A program made the position numbers and the translations under genes. The notes beneath the pieces are model-generated. The model made no database searches. It had not been told where the DNA came from and worked only from the letters and a program-made list of their open reading frames with translations. Below, piece by piece: positions 36,001 to 47,699 of a stretch of DNA of 64,000 nucleotides. Origin of the DNA: Ananas comosus (taxonomy: Eukaryota; Streptophyta; Magnoliopsida; Poales; Bromeliaceae); contig NC_033637.1 of assembly GCF_001540865.1 (NCBI RefSeq), forward strand, positions 5,378,466 through 5,442,465, read 5' to 3'. The stretch's first letter is position 1. Each line of letters begins with the position of its first letter.

Positions 36001-39000
36001 TGATAGCGGTTAGTTGCATAAATTACATGTGGATATCTATTGGACTAACATGCTTGTTTTGCCTCCTTTGGACCTGGTGGGTCGAGTTTTTTCCTTGGGT
36101 GACCGTACCCACTGGAAACTATTTATATAGTTCTCATCCACGTTTTTTTTAGGTCCACCCGTGAGCGGCGCGGCGGCGCGAGGAAAGGGCATAGCTCGGT
36201 AGATGACGCCCTATCACCAAGATCAGAGGGTAAAGTACCCCGAGTCAACATAGCTTAGGGGTGTAAAAAAGAAAAAAAAGGAATGAAATAAATTGTATTA
36301 ATAGTTGGTTGCATTTGGAAGCAAAAAGAATCAAAAATGTAATATGTAAATTGGATGTATGGTGAATGCTTGTCATAGCTTAGCAGTTATGTTTTGGATG
36401 CCTTCCTTATGCAATCATGTATGAAATCTGTTCCTGTTTGAAACCTCGTGATTTGTACTGTTGCGACGCCTTGGACGTACAGGGAAAACTCTGTCCATTC
36501 GGCGGTTTGTCGGCGTGCATAAATCCGACCAAAGTGGAGGGTCTCAGGGCGTGACAAAAATCATAGTAGCTCTAGTGCTCTACAATCTAATATATGTGTT
36601 ATATGCACATAATTTTATGCCCATAATTAAGGACAAGTTATTGCCTAGATGTGGATAGGTCATAAGAAAAAATTTTTAAGGGAATAAAACTAGCAGACAG
36701 ATGAAATTTATTGCCTAACCGCTTTATTCTAGCATTCCAAGTGTTAAATTATGAAAAACAATAGTTATTCTCTAAAAGCTTAATCTGCCTAAGAAATATT
36801 TTTAATATTTATATTCAAGACTCCCCTTTATGTCGGGCTCGAGACATTTTGATAGACCAAGACGTAGACTTGAATTAAATGGGAGGAAATTAATAATACT
36901 AGAAACCTGGCAGAACTCGAATTCAGGACCTCTTGCTCTAATATCATATTAAATTATATAAAACAATAGTTATTCTTAAAAGCCTAAACTACTGGAGAAA
37001 TTTTTTCAATATTCATATTCAACACCGAGCAATTAATTCACTGAAAACCCTAACCTAGTAAGCACTGTAAAATAGATGCATGTATAAACTGAAATGATGG
37101 CCAAACTTGAGTAGGGTTCACCACATCAACGACTACATTCTACGTTAAAACTAATTGGAAATTCTTATGTATTTTAGCTACGGTTTTGTGTAGAAGTTTT
37201 TGGCTGACCAAAAACCTGCCTGAAGGATAGAAATGAGATATTTCAATAAAAGAAATAAATCAAAATAATTAATAAGTTGGTTTTCTACATGCCTTATCAT
37301 AGAAGTAACACGCTAGACCATGATTTACTCATATATTACTTAACAAGAACGTGAGCATACTGATTGCACAGGAATACAAGAAAATGACAAACTGTATGAT
37401 CAGATTATAACAGCAGTCATTACAGTCTTACTAAATCAGGTTAAAGAGGTCAAACATAAATAATAAAATAATGCCGAAACAATTGGAAGAACTTACAAAA
37501 AGTGTGGGGATGGCTGCCACTACTAGACTGGTGAATGCTAGAGAGGTCTGCAATATGTAGAAAGAAATGGTGTATTAAGATAATTGTACTTTGGAGAAAA
37601 AATTCATAAAGAAAAAAAAAATTATAACATATTGGAATAAAACTGCAGGCATAAAGCTCAACTGGAACTTGACTTGATCAGAACTAAAGAAACCAATCTA
37701 AGTAAACAATAGCAAAATAGCAATTATATCATATGCATCTGCTCAAAAATCAGTTTTTCATTAAACAAAATGTTTAGAATATCACAATATAGTGAATAAT
37801 AACGACTATCTGATTAACACAGATCTTTTCTGACGTGTTCAATGCCATCGCAATGTTCATTTCCCATCCATAATCTTTAAAATCTCTAAGGGGTTTGTCA
37901 TTACACGTGACAGTTATCGTGTTAAATGACCCTTCAACCCCATTTTATATTGCACGGCTGAATATATGGCAGGTAACATTGTCAGTTAGTTAATCATGAG
38001 AACATGGCAAGCACATTTTATGACAGATGTCAGCAATTTTGGAAGAAAATTAAACCCAAAAATTGCAGTAAGATTATCCTACTGTAAAGATAATCAAATT
38101 GCAATAGCTCTAAGTTCAGGGTCTACCGATACGTTTAACTTTATAGTGCAACCAAGATCGTAATCCATGCCAGGTAAACCATAGTTTGATTTCATCAAAT
38201 GTCACATTCTTCTACGCAATCAAACAGGCACCATCATGAGTGGATTATCCAAAAATCTCCCAGAACTTGTGGAGATATAGCCAATCTTCTAGAACTCATA
38301 GACATATAGCAACATTCACTATCTGTAACAGAAGTGTCGACCGAAAGGTAGAAAACTAGTAATTTGATACTTAAACCATATTATAAAATGCATTCCCCCT
38401 TAAAAGTCACAACATCATTGAAAGAAATTAACAATACATGTGATGTCCTTCTTAAACCACCTAAATAGGAATGAAAAAGGGAGCCAAATCTTCAATCTTT
38501 TGCTAATTTATGAAAGAAATTCAATTTAAAAGTGTAAAATTTAAAAGTAAGTAAACTATTCATCCATCTCTCGTGTTCCATCACATTGACTAATAACAGT
38601 AACAACATTAGCGAACCTAATTACCAAATATTTCACCTAAAAATGAACGAAAATTTGGATTTTGAAAGAAACCCAGCACAAAGAACCCCAAAATTGAAAC
38701 AATATAATTAACAGGTGCATAAGAGCTCGAAAGGTGAGATCAACTGAACCGTGACGGCGATGAACGCTAAGAGGAAGAACGCCTGATCGCTCACGCTCAT
38801 CCGAAAGATCCCCAATCCCCCGGGAACTCTAGGGTTTCCGATCCCGACGCTCAATCCACTCTCCTCCGCCCCATTCACCGCCGATCCCGCCGCCGCCTCC
38901 TCCTCTCCGACGCTTCTCTCTTCCTCCGCGACAGCCTCTCCGACCGCGCCCTCCGAATCCTCTAACCGCTTCGCGGAAGAAGAAGAAGTGGAAGGCGACG

Positions 39001-39178
39001 ACGCCGATGGGCGAGGAGAGCGGAGGCGAACGTTGAGATGCAATCGAGGAGCGAAACTAGGGTTTCTTCGGGGGAGGGGGCGGAAGAGGGGATTCGAGGG
39101 GAGGGGTCGCGGGGAGGGGGCGAGGTAGAAGAGTCGGAGGCGATCGGTGGAGGAGGCGAGAGTGGGAGGGCGAAGCAT
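33001..39178 (-). CDS. predicted plastid-targeted membrane protein, function unknown (complete)
   Basis: Exons (minus): 39178-38750, 37547-37497, 33617-33484, 33355-33255, 33164-33001, with consistent phase giving 292 aa and a TGA stop at 33001. The N-terminus is rich in Ser, Pro, Arg and Ala with few acidic residues (MLRPPTLASSTDRLRLFYLA...), as in chloroplast transit peptides. An acidic Glu/Ala linker follows. A hydrophobic segment FFLLAFIAVTTSLAFTSLVV (about 130-150) probably spans the membrane. The rest is helical and charged: KRAAKSLAKLADIAREELP, GMEISDLTLELSDLSQEIAD, SKSAQAVQAAEAGIRQM, then a basic tail. The Ser/Asp/Leu heptad-like spacing suggests a coiled coil. Conserved plant proteins of this kind exist (DUF948-like architecture), but I cannot name a function. 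Exon 1 ends with the less common donor ACG|GTTCAG. Confidence 0.85.
33950..36557 (+). mobile_element. probable solo LTR (Ty3/gypsy-like) in intron
   Basis: A 2.6 kb non-coding block opposite in direction to the host gene. It ends gggtctcagggcgtgaca, a typical LTR end, with a candidate 5-bp repeat aaatc at 33945-33949 and 36558-36562. A TATA-type promoter (ttataaagg, about 34360) followed by CT-rich DNA fits the U3/R border. No primer-binding site, gag or pol follows, so a solo LTR left by recombination is the simplest reading. Inside, gtccggaccct units occur near 34207-34300, and a ~60-bp unit with the core gtacgtgtggttctcctcgc repeats five times (35541-35750). Confidence 0.6.
35541..35750 (+). 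repeat. five tandem ~60-bp units in LTR
   Basis: The core gggtacgtgtggttctcctc followed by gcccggca recurs at about 35541, 35584, 35640, 35677 and 35719 with variation between copies. Spacers are of unequal length. Confidence 0.8.
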
Positions 39179-39302
39179 GGCTCCCCTCCGCTTCCGCTTC
39201 TGCTTCTGCTTCTGCGTTTCCACGAAGCGCTTCTTAGCTCTCTTGGGACCGTTGTTATCGATTAACGGTTCGTTTATTGAAAAGATATATATGGTTGTAA
39301 AT

Positions 39303-39640
39303 TTTAGAAAAAACTTCAAATATCACCCACATGTTTTCGTACTTTTTAATTTTAGTGCTACGTGATTTTAATTTTATCTTTTTGTCAATTTTTTCGTTAA
39401 TATTTTATTAAATTATATAAAAAAAATTTAGATATCCATCTAGATTTATTGAATATTTATTTTAGTACATTTTAGTTTTAACTTTGTCACTGATTTAACA
39501 AAAAGAATTAGTGATATCAATAATAAAAAAATAAAAATAAAATCACAGAGTACTAAATTGATACACATTAAATTACAGGGTAATAAAGTAAGAAGTGTGA
39601 AAGTATAGGGGTGGTATTTGAAGTTTTTTCTAATCATATT
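39303..39640. mobile_element. hairpin MITE, family B, second copy
   Basis: The left end aaaaacttcaaatatcaccc pairs with the right end ggtggtatttgaagttttt; the interior has attgatacacattaa, matching family B. A further partial copy follows directly (39640-39937), ending ggtatttaaagtttatcc. Confidence 0.65.
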
Positions 39641-39949
39641 TTTTTCATTTTAATACCTTATAGTTTAAAATGCATCATATTTTTATTCTGGGATTTTATT
39701 TTTCTCTTTTTATTATTTTCTCTATTAATTTTTTCGATAAATCAGTGACAAAGTTAAAACCACCATATGTGGGCATCTGAATTTTTTTATATGATTTAAC
39801 GAAGAATAAACGAAGGCGCTGATGAAAAGAAAAAAATAAAACCATATAATCATAAAGTGATATACTTTAAACCATAGAATGCTAAAATGAGAAATAGCAA
39901 AACCACATGAATGGTATTTAAAGTTTATCCTAAATTTTAATAATAATGC

Positions 39950-40960
39950 CATCAAAGTTGGGGCTCGAGTTTTGTGGGTTTAATTACACAGTGGTTGCCA
40001 ATTGTTAGGTTTTCTAATTTTAGTCCTTAATTTTAAGTTTTATAATTCAATATTTATTTTTTAATTTTTATTTTAATTATATTTGTATTGTCCAAAAATT
40101 GCTCAACGCCAATAATCTTTTCCACAACACCACCACCAAATTTTATAGCGTGTCTATTCATCCCAATTTTATTACAATTTTGATAATAAATATTTAATTA
40201 AAATTATTATTGAAGCTTAGAATCTAGCCATCAAATTTAAGACAATTTGAAGGTAAATGGTGACAACAATGATGCAAATAACTCGAGTAAATTGTAGCAA
40301 TATTTGCATGTACATGGATATATAAGTATAAATATTACAATATTTTTATTTTAGGATTCATAAAATTCCATAAAATTACTAATATTTTAAAAAATTGGTA
40401 AGACAAGTAAAAAATAGTGGCTTTATGATGAGCATATAAGAGTTATGCCTACTCCTCTTCATATTTTCATTATCTTGGCTCATCCTATTTTTCTCTAAAT
40501 TTTAGTCAATTTTTATTTTGCTCCTCAAAATTTTAATTCAATGTTCATAGGTCTAAACTTTTGAATGTGTTGCATTTTATCCTCATATTTGCTTAGAAGA
40601 ACATTTATTATCTCCACTTAGTGCATCTCTACATTCGTACTTCATGCATGTATGGATCATTTTTTAATCTTCTTATCTCGTATTTAAATACTACTATTCA
40701 TTAAGTTATTTTTATATTCGGAATTAGACTGGTAGATTAAAAAGGCACAAGATTGAGGAGGAACGAAATGGATTCACAGTGTACAAGCATTCAGATAAAT
40801 CAAGTGCGTGCGAACAAAAATTCTATGGACATTGTCCCCAAACTATTTATTTTGGGAACGATGCGGATGGCCGCGACGTGGCTCATTCGATGGACGCCCA
40901 TGGAAGGAAAAAAAATCGTGATCCTGTGTTTTTAGAGAGAGAGAGAGAGAGAGAGAGAGA
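39950..40960. other. intergenic DNA, no gene recognised
   Basis: AT-rich, with a (GA)n microsatellite at about 40936-40962. Short frames only. Confidence 0.5.
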
Positions 40961-41009
40961 GCAATAGAGGACGAGAGGAGGTGGCCCGTCGGATGGCCAC
41001 ACGATGCCC

Positions 41010-41302
41010 ATCCACATCATCCCCAAACTAATAGTTTTGGGACGTTGCTTATAAATTTTTTGTCCATGTGTGTGTGTCCACATCACCTCCAAATTAATAG
41101 TTTTGGGACGTTGCTTATAAAATTTTTGTATATATATATAGAATTAGGTTACTATACTATCTATAGTACTAGGGCTCCTGTACTGTGTGTGTGTGTGTCC
41201 ACATCACCTCCAAACTAATAGTTTTGGGACGTTGCTTATAAAATTTTTGTATATATATATAGAATTAGGTTACTATACTATCTATAGTACCAGGGCTCTG
41301 AT
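41010..41302 (+). repeat. tandem repeat of a ~120-bp unit
   Basis: The block gtgtgtgtccacatcacctc, then aatagttttgggacgttgct and agaattaggttactatac, occurs at 41067-41178 and 41191-41302 nearly identically. A shorter copy of its first half starts near 41010. Confidence 0.8.
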
Positions 41303-41800
41303 ACTATAGTCTTATTTTCGATCTTAGGGTGTGTTCAAATTAACGATCCACACCGTTAAATATGATTTAGGATATATGAAGTTCTTAGGAATAAAATTTT
41401 AGTTTTTTTCGACATCGTTTACTTAGTAAATAAATTATGTCAAAATAAACGGTGAAAATTGAATAATCTTTAAAATTTGAGTATAGGACTTTTAAATTCA
41501 AGATCAAGAATGTTAACTTTAATCTAGATAGTTTAAAATATTTTCTATCAAAATTTAAAGAAATTTAAATTCGTCTACACCGTTAAACTCCAAACTCACC
41601 ATAGTAGCCAATGAAAATTGCCAATTTTGAAATGGTTTGATCATAAAGTAAACTATGTCGAAAAAATATAAAATTTTATTTCTAAAAACTTTAAATGCCT
41701 TAGATCAGTTTTAATAGTGTGGATCGTTGATTTGAACACTCTAAAATCGAAAACGATGCTATAGTACCGGACCTATAGATAATATAGGTGACTAGCTCAT
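41262..41800. mobile_element. hairpin MITE, family A
   Basis: The arms pair through ttattttcgatctta and aaaatcgaaaacgat, and through accgttaaatatgattt and its complement. The outer ends carry ggttactatactatctata and its near complement. No ORF. Confidence 0.65.
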
Positions 41801-41857
41801 ATAGAATTAGGCTACTATACTATTTATAGTACCGAAGTATGTATATATATATATATA

Positions 41858-42750
<893 letters not shown>

Positions 42751-42784
42751 CATATAATGGCTAAAATATAGATATTTTTTCAAA

Positions 42785-43118
42785 TATATCGTATGTTACA
42801 CTTTATTGTTACACAAAAAATATGCACTTAACTCTTCCTTATAAAAGATAAAAAATATCGCATTAGACTCTAGTGCTAGAAAAATAGTGAAATGACCAAA
42901 TCTCCCTTAATTTTTTTTACATTTTTTTTCCTCTTTAAGGGGGTGAAGTGTATTTTTTTTAGTGAAATGGCCAAAAATATCATATTAGATTTTAGTGCTG
43001 CAGCAGAAGATCAAACATTTTTACTTAACCTCTTAAATAAAGTACTCATAAGTTTTCATGGAGGTCAAGTGTAGTTTTTTTTTTATCCAAGGGATATTGA
43101 AGATGGTAAAGTGCATTT
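42785..43118. mobile_element. hairpin MITE, family E
   Basis: Contains tatgttacactttattg and atgcacttaact, with complementary atccaagggatat and gtaaagtgcatttta on the right. It abuts the family D element at 43137. Confidence 0.5.
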
Positions 43119-43589
43119 TACCCTTTTTTTTTTTTTGGTTAATTGCATACACGTCCCTGCAAATATAGTAAATTACAGATATATTCTTGCAAAGTTCAAT
43201 TTTCGTAAGTTAGTCCTGCAAAAGTCTTAATATATTCAGATATGTTTCTTTGGTTAGGATCCGTTAGAGAACTGTTTATTTTTTAATGGTAAGTTTGTGA
43301 AATGACAATTTTGCCATCACAAATATATTCCTCCAAAACAATCCTCTTCCTCTTTCTCTTTCTTTTTGGGCTGCCGGAGTGGACGGCGACGACAGCGACA
43401 TTGCGGAGCTTGGGGACGAGGGCAACCATGGATGGTCCGCGGGGCGGACAGCCACGAATGGTCCCGATCGCACTGGCACAGCAGCACCAGTCGCCAGTAG
43501 CGATCCGATCTCCCCAGGCTAAGTATCGACCCCTGCGCCGGCACGCTCTCCTCCTCTTCCGACGTTGCTCTTGCCTCCCCCCCCCCGGA

Positions 43590-43680
43590 AGAACGGCTGC
43601 ACCAGCACCACGCCCCTCAGCCAACCCCCCCTCTCCCCACGAAGAACGGCTGCACCAGCGCCACGCCCCTCAGTCAACCG
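43590..43680 (+). repeat. ~43-bp tandem repeat in the captured region
   Basis: The block gaagaacggctgcaccagc followed by ccacgcccctcag occurs twice in direct orientation. Confidence 0.8.
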
Positions 43681-43684
43681 CGGC

Positions 43685-43790
43685 CTCCGCGCGACCACCA
43701 CCGCAGAGCTGCGCCGCCGCGTGGTATGCGATGGCGGCCCCCGCGCTGTCCCCGCAGAGCACCACGTGCGAGGGCCGCATCCTGGCACAC
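43685..43790 (-). pseudogene. captured fragment of carboxylesterase-like gene
   Basis: In a different frame on the minus strand the sequence reads PSHVVLCGDSAGAAIAYHAA. GDSAG is the nucleophile-elbow motif of plant carboxylesterase/GID1-type alpha/beta hydrolases, where GDSAGxNIAH is usual. It follows directly on the 4CL-like piece with a frame change, so it is a second captured fragment or a rearranged join. The fragment is short (about 25 recognisable residues). Confidence 0.5.
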
Positions 43791-43814
43791 GGGCTTGCGC
43801 ATCGGGTGGGGAAT

Positions 43815-44125
43815 GGGGTCGGGTTCGGGATGGGCCGCGATCATGTCGGCGATAGTGCAGAGGATCCGGGGATCATCATCGTCGATGGCGGGGGCCAGGT
43901 GGGAGTCGCCGAGAAGGACGATGGGGAGGTCAAGGCGCGGAGGGAACTTGGGGATGAGGGTGCATGGGGCAAAGGCTACGGCGGGGGCGGCGTCGGCGAC
44001 CTGCTTGACGATCTCGGCCGGGATATTGAGGGGGTTGGTGGTGGTGAGCATGGTGCCGAGGCCGTCGGAAGCGCTCGTGACGACGGCCCATGCGAACACG
44101 ACGATCGCGGCTCCTCCTTCTTCGC
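43815..44125 (-). pseudogene. captured fragment of 4-coumarate:CoA ligase-like gene
   Basis: On the minus strand the frame reads LTTTNPLNIPAEIVKQVADA, then AVAFAPCTLIPKFP and LPIVLLGD. This is the region of plant 4CL-like acyl-activating enzymes after the first nucleotide-binding block, where family members have TTTNPLNTPGEIAKQ. The frame continues through DLPIVLLGDSHLAPAIDDDD. It lacks both the AMP-binding SSGTTG block and the C-terminal domain, so it cannot be an enzyme. It lies inside the family D element, and no neighbouring parent gene is in the window. Confidence 0.7.
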
Positions 44126-44419
44126 CATGATCACCCGCCGCATCTCCTCCCTCGCCGGCGACGACGATGACCACTCCGGCAAGCAGAAGAGGAAGAGGAA
44201 GAGGAAGAGAAGTAAAATTGTCAATTCACCTTATTAATTAACCATGGTTAAGTATTTTAACCGTGGTTAACTTAATATCTCTAACGGATCTAAACGACAA
44301 GGACATATCTGAATACATTACGATTTTTGCAGGGATAACTTATGAAAGTTGAGCTTTGCAAGGATATATCTGCAATTCACCATACTTGCAAGGACGTGTA
44401 TGCAATTAACCATTTTTTT

Positions 44420-45420
44420 TTAAAATAAGGACTAAAGTGAAATAATTTTAAAATGCAAGTTTACGAACCAAAATAAACTTTGGTAGAAGTTTAAGGAAAA
44501 AATGTATATAAACCCCTTGAAATTTATCTCATGTGTAAACAAAAGCTTGAACTTCTAATTTTGGCAATTAGGCTCCTAAACCTTATTAAATAATTTAATA
44601 GACTTATCTCAAAAAAAAAAAAATATATACAGTTGTTTTGGTCATATGTAATGCATATAATTTAATAAAGCTTTAAATCACAACTTTTTCTATTCAATGT
44701 TTAGAAAAAAGTAATAGAAATTCAATGTTGATTCAACTTAAGTTTCTATCATCGTACTTAATTATCAAAATAGGAAGAGAAAGAAATATATTTTTTTTTA
44801 TATTTTGAAGTTTTACGAGATTATGTGCCCGAATCAAAGTGGTTATATAATTAATAAGTTCGCTTGAGACGAGGAATCTGTTGAAAATTTAATTATCAAA
44901 ATCAAAAGTTCAGACAACTATTTATAAAAAGCTTAAGATCGTGAGATCTCTATACAGTTTTCCAAAGTTTAAAAGCTGGTAGTTCGGTCTACACTTTCTT
45001 GTACAATTCAGCACCAAACAAGCACACATGAAAGAGAAATAACTCCCTAATTTCTCCTTTTTATTTCTGTGTCCAAATGATGGCGTCTAGATAAAGAAAT
45101 AATCCAAACTAAAATCAAATTATGGTATTTGGTATATTGCGTTTAAAAGAACTAATTAAGAAGTAGAAACGTTTTAGCAATGTGTTCTCTGATCGTTATC
45201 AACCACTAACTAGCTTAGTAATGATAGATTCCCGAACATTAGATCCGTTAGTAGCGATGCAAATGGGACGGATCAGGGTCTTGGTCGGATACACACAAAA
45301 TCCATGCTCAAATTCAAATCTGTCAGATTTTCGTCTTTTATATCCATACTCAAAATTATATTCGTTTAACATCAGATAAATTCACCCAGTTCAATATATA
45401 TATATATATATATATATATG
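44420..45420. other. intergenic DNA, no gene recognised
   Basis: AT-rich, with (TA)n at about 45395-45418. 45255-45370 contains gcaaatgggacggatcagg-type words, like degenerate retroelement ends. No exon. Confidence 0.45.
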
Positions 45421-45640
45421 AGTTGAGCTATGATACTTTTACAAGTATCACCATCATGGTGCTATTAGGTTTTAAGCCATTGGATCTACTTTTTTATTAT
45501 TAATAGCCCTTGGATTAAACACTATTACACCTACCACCACCTACCACCACCTATCACCATCATCTCAACCTCACATCTCTCCATCCAAGGGCTAAAAACA
45601 CACAAGTATCACCCCCATGATACTTTTACAAATATTCTAN
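45421..45640. mobile_element. MITE, family F
   Basis: The left end gagctatgatacttttaca and the right end catgatacttttacaaat are part-complementary. Inside lie cattggatctacttttt and ccatccaagggctaaa. Ends at the N at 45640 in a (TA)n tract. Confidence 0.6.

Positions 45641-45683
<43 letters not shown>
45640..45683 (+). repeat. (TA)n tract with an unresolved base
   Basis: One N at 45640 followed by about 40 bp of TA. Length likely uncertain. Confidence 0.9.
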
Positions 45684-45685
<2 letters not shown>

Positions 45686-46894
45686 TAGGGTTTATTTGTT
45701 TAGATGAAAGTGGAGAGGGGTGAAGTTATTTTCGACACTAAACGGTCACTTTTATTATTTAATTCGTCATAAAAAAGATACAGTCGAAACTCGAGTTATC
45801 CAAAACAGCATAACTGACTTCTGGCCACTTCGAGCCAAAGTCAATTACGGTAAAGAGAGTTGAAAAAATAATAAAATAATATAATAGATAATGCTAGCTA
45901 TGTTTAAATATATTTAATCATGATTCTAATTACTTTTTTATTTGTTTACATATTTAAAATGTGATGGAAATTGATTACTTAAATTTTAGCGCTTCTTTTA
46001 ATTAGTTTGTACATTTAATATATGATGAAAATTGATCACTTGAATATTAATATTTCTTTTACTCTATAATTTTATAGTTGTATTATTATAAGTTTATATA
46101 AAAAAATAATTTAGTTATTATAGATTATATTTTTTTATTATATAGAAATACAATTATATTATTTTTTATTTATTATATTATAATTTATTATTTATCAAGT
46201 TATTTATTAGTTATGTAATTATAATTTTATATTATTCATTTGCTATCACACAAACAAAAGATATGAAGAAACTACACTTTTATAGCTATATAAACAAACA
46301 GGGGGGAGAAATAATTTTTACTCGAATTCTATTTCAATCCAAATTTCACTTCCATCAAATATCCGCTTTCAGTGAAACAAACCGGCCCCTAATATAGAAG
46401 AAGTTTTGGAATTGGCATCCGAATAAAAAATGGAATTAGATTATATTGAAATAAAAAGCGACATGATGAATCATCCAAAAAAACATAGTTCATTAGTAAA
46501 ATGAAAATGGAAGCGAATAATTAAGACATCTAGGATTTTGAGAGGGGGTTTGGGTCATGAGAGAAAAAGGGTGATAAACAAAATTAAGGGGGAGGTATTT
46601 GTCGCAAAAGATTTTTAAGTGGTTTATTCTGAAATGAGTTAACTTAGATTCAAAACAGGATCATTCTCATTTTAGAGTGGAACTATAATTAAAATCTGAT
46701 TCATATAAAACAAACAATAAATATCAGGATCATTAAATATTATTCCAATTTTAAAGTCTAAAATAAGTTAACCAAAACAAGCTCTATTTATTTTTCTAAT
46801 ATAGCATTCAATCGAGCAACATTACATCTTTCAACAAGCTCAAACACAATAAAGGTTATTTGACCTAGTATCAATTGGAAAATATTATTTTTAA

Positions 46895-47300
46895 TTTCAT
46901 ATAGGTACCTACAAACATAGTGAATTACAAATATATCCCTACAAAGTTCAACTTTTATATGTTGTCCCTGGAAAAGTCCTGATATTTTCAAGTATGTCCC
47001 TGTCATTAGAATCCGTTAGAAAAAATTAGTTAATCATAGATAAAATACTTAATCTTAATTAGTTAATGAGCTGAATTGACCTTTTTATCCTTTTTTAATT
47101 AATAGTTGGAATTTTTAGAGGGATATATTTGTGATGCGAAAAAGATCATTTCACTTATAAAATAAATAATATTTTAATGGTAACAAACGAGAGGGATATA
47201 TTTGAAAATATTAGTACTTTTATAGAGACAACATATGAAAGCTGAATTTTGTAGGAATATATTTATAATTTACTATGTTTGCAGGGAGTTGCATAAAATT
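46895..47300. mobile_element. family D element without cargo
   Basis: The left arm acctacaaacatagtgaatt, then atatatccctacaaagttca and tgtccctg, and the right arm ending atttactatgtttgcaggg are complementary and share words with the arms of 43137-44412. The interior is AT-rich, with no ORF. Confidence 0.65.
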
Positions 47301-47450
47301 AATCCTATTTTTAAAGTTCAAAATAGAATTTTTTTTATGTTTTTAATAGTAAGAAATAAAATTAGAAGTTGGCCAAACAACCACCATTAACAAATTTACA
47401 TGTCATTTTCTATTCCAAAAAGTTTTCTTTTCTCTTGATAATCATTATTA

Positions 47451-47479
47451 CTAGTGTAGAGATCGGCGCGATGCAGCGG
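47451..47479 (-). mobile_element. candidate Helitron 3' terminus
   Basis: On the minus strand: acccgctgcatcgcgccgat, then about nine bases, then CTAG followed by T. This closely resembles the 3' end at 26251-26281, though its stem is imperfect. The rest of the element would extend to the right; its 5' end was not found. Confidence 0.4.
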
Positions 47480-47699
47480 GTAAATAATAGAAGCAAAATT
47501 TTAAAATTTTAATAAAATTTATATTTACAGCTTATTGATGTATAGGAAGCTATATCATGTTAAGTACAGTCAATTTGAATGACTAAATTCAACTGTTAAA
47601 AAAATAAAATTATAGTTAGAAGTTTATATAATTTTTTAATATCATCAAAATACAGTAAGAGACATACAATTTTATCGTATTATATGCCTCTTGAACATT

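Larger units (their letters stand above)
43137..44412. mobile_element. gene-capturing (Pack-type) element, family D
   Basis: Terminal inverted repeats of about 150 bp: the left ggttaattgcatacacgtcc matches the reverse complement of the right end almost base for base, and the arms both reach the atccgttagaga block. Between them lies about 830 bp of GC-rich DNA (43380-44210) quite unlike its surroundings, containing pieces of two host genes (see the next two entries). The 405-bp family D element at 46895-47300 has the same arms but no GC-rich cargo. The poly-T on the left obscures the target duplication. Superfamily unproven; long arms are compatible with a Mutator-like (Pack-MULE) element. Confidence 0.8.

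Noticed and set aside
39250..39340. Start of the plastid protein further upstream
   Set aside because: The open frame extends upstream, but the ATG at 39178 starts the transit-like region; upstream residues are AT-rich UTR-like.
43302..44237. 311-codon plus-strand frame
   Set aside because: Antisense to the recognisable 4CL-like fragment; its motifs are shadows of GC-rich DNA.
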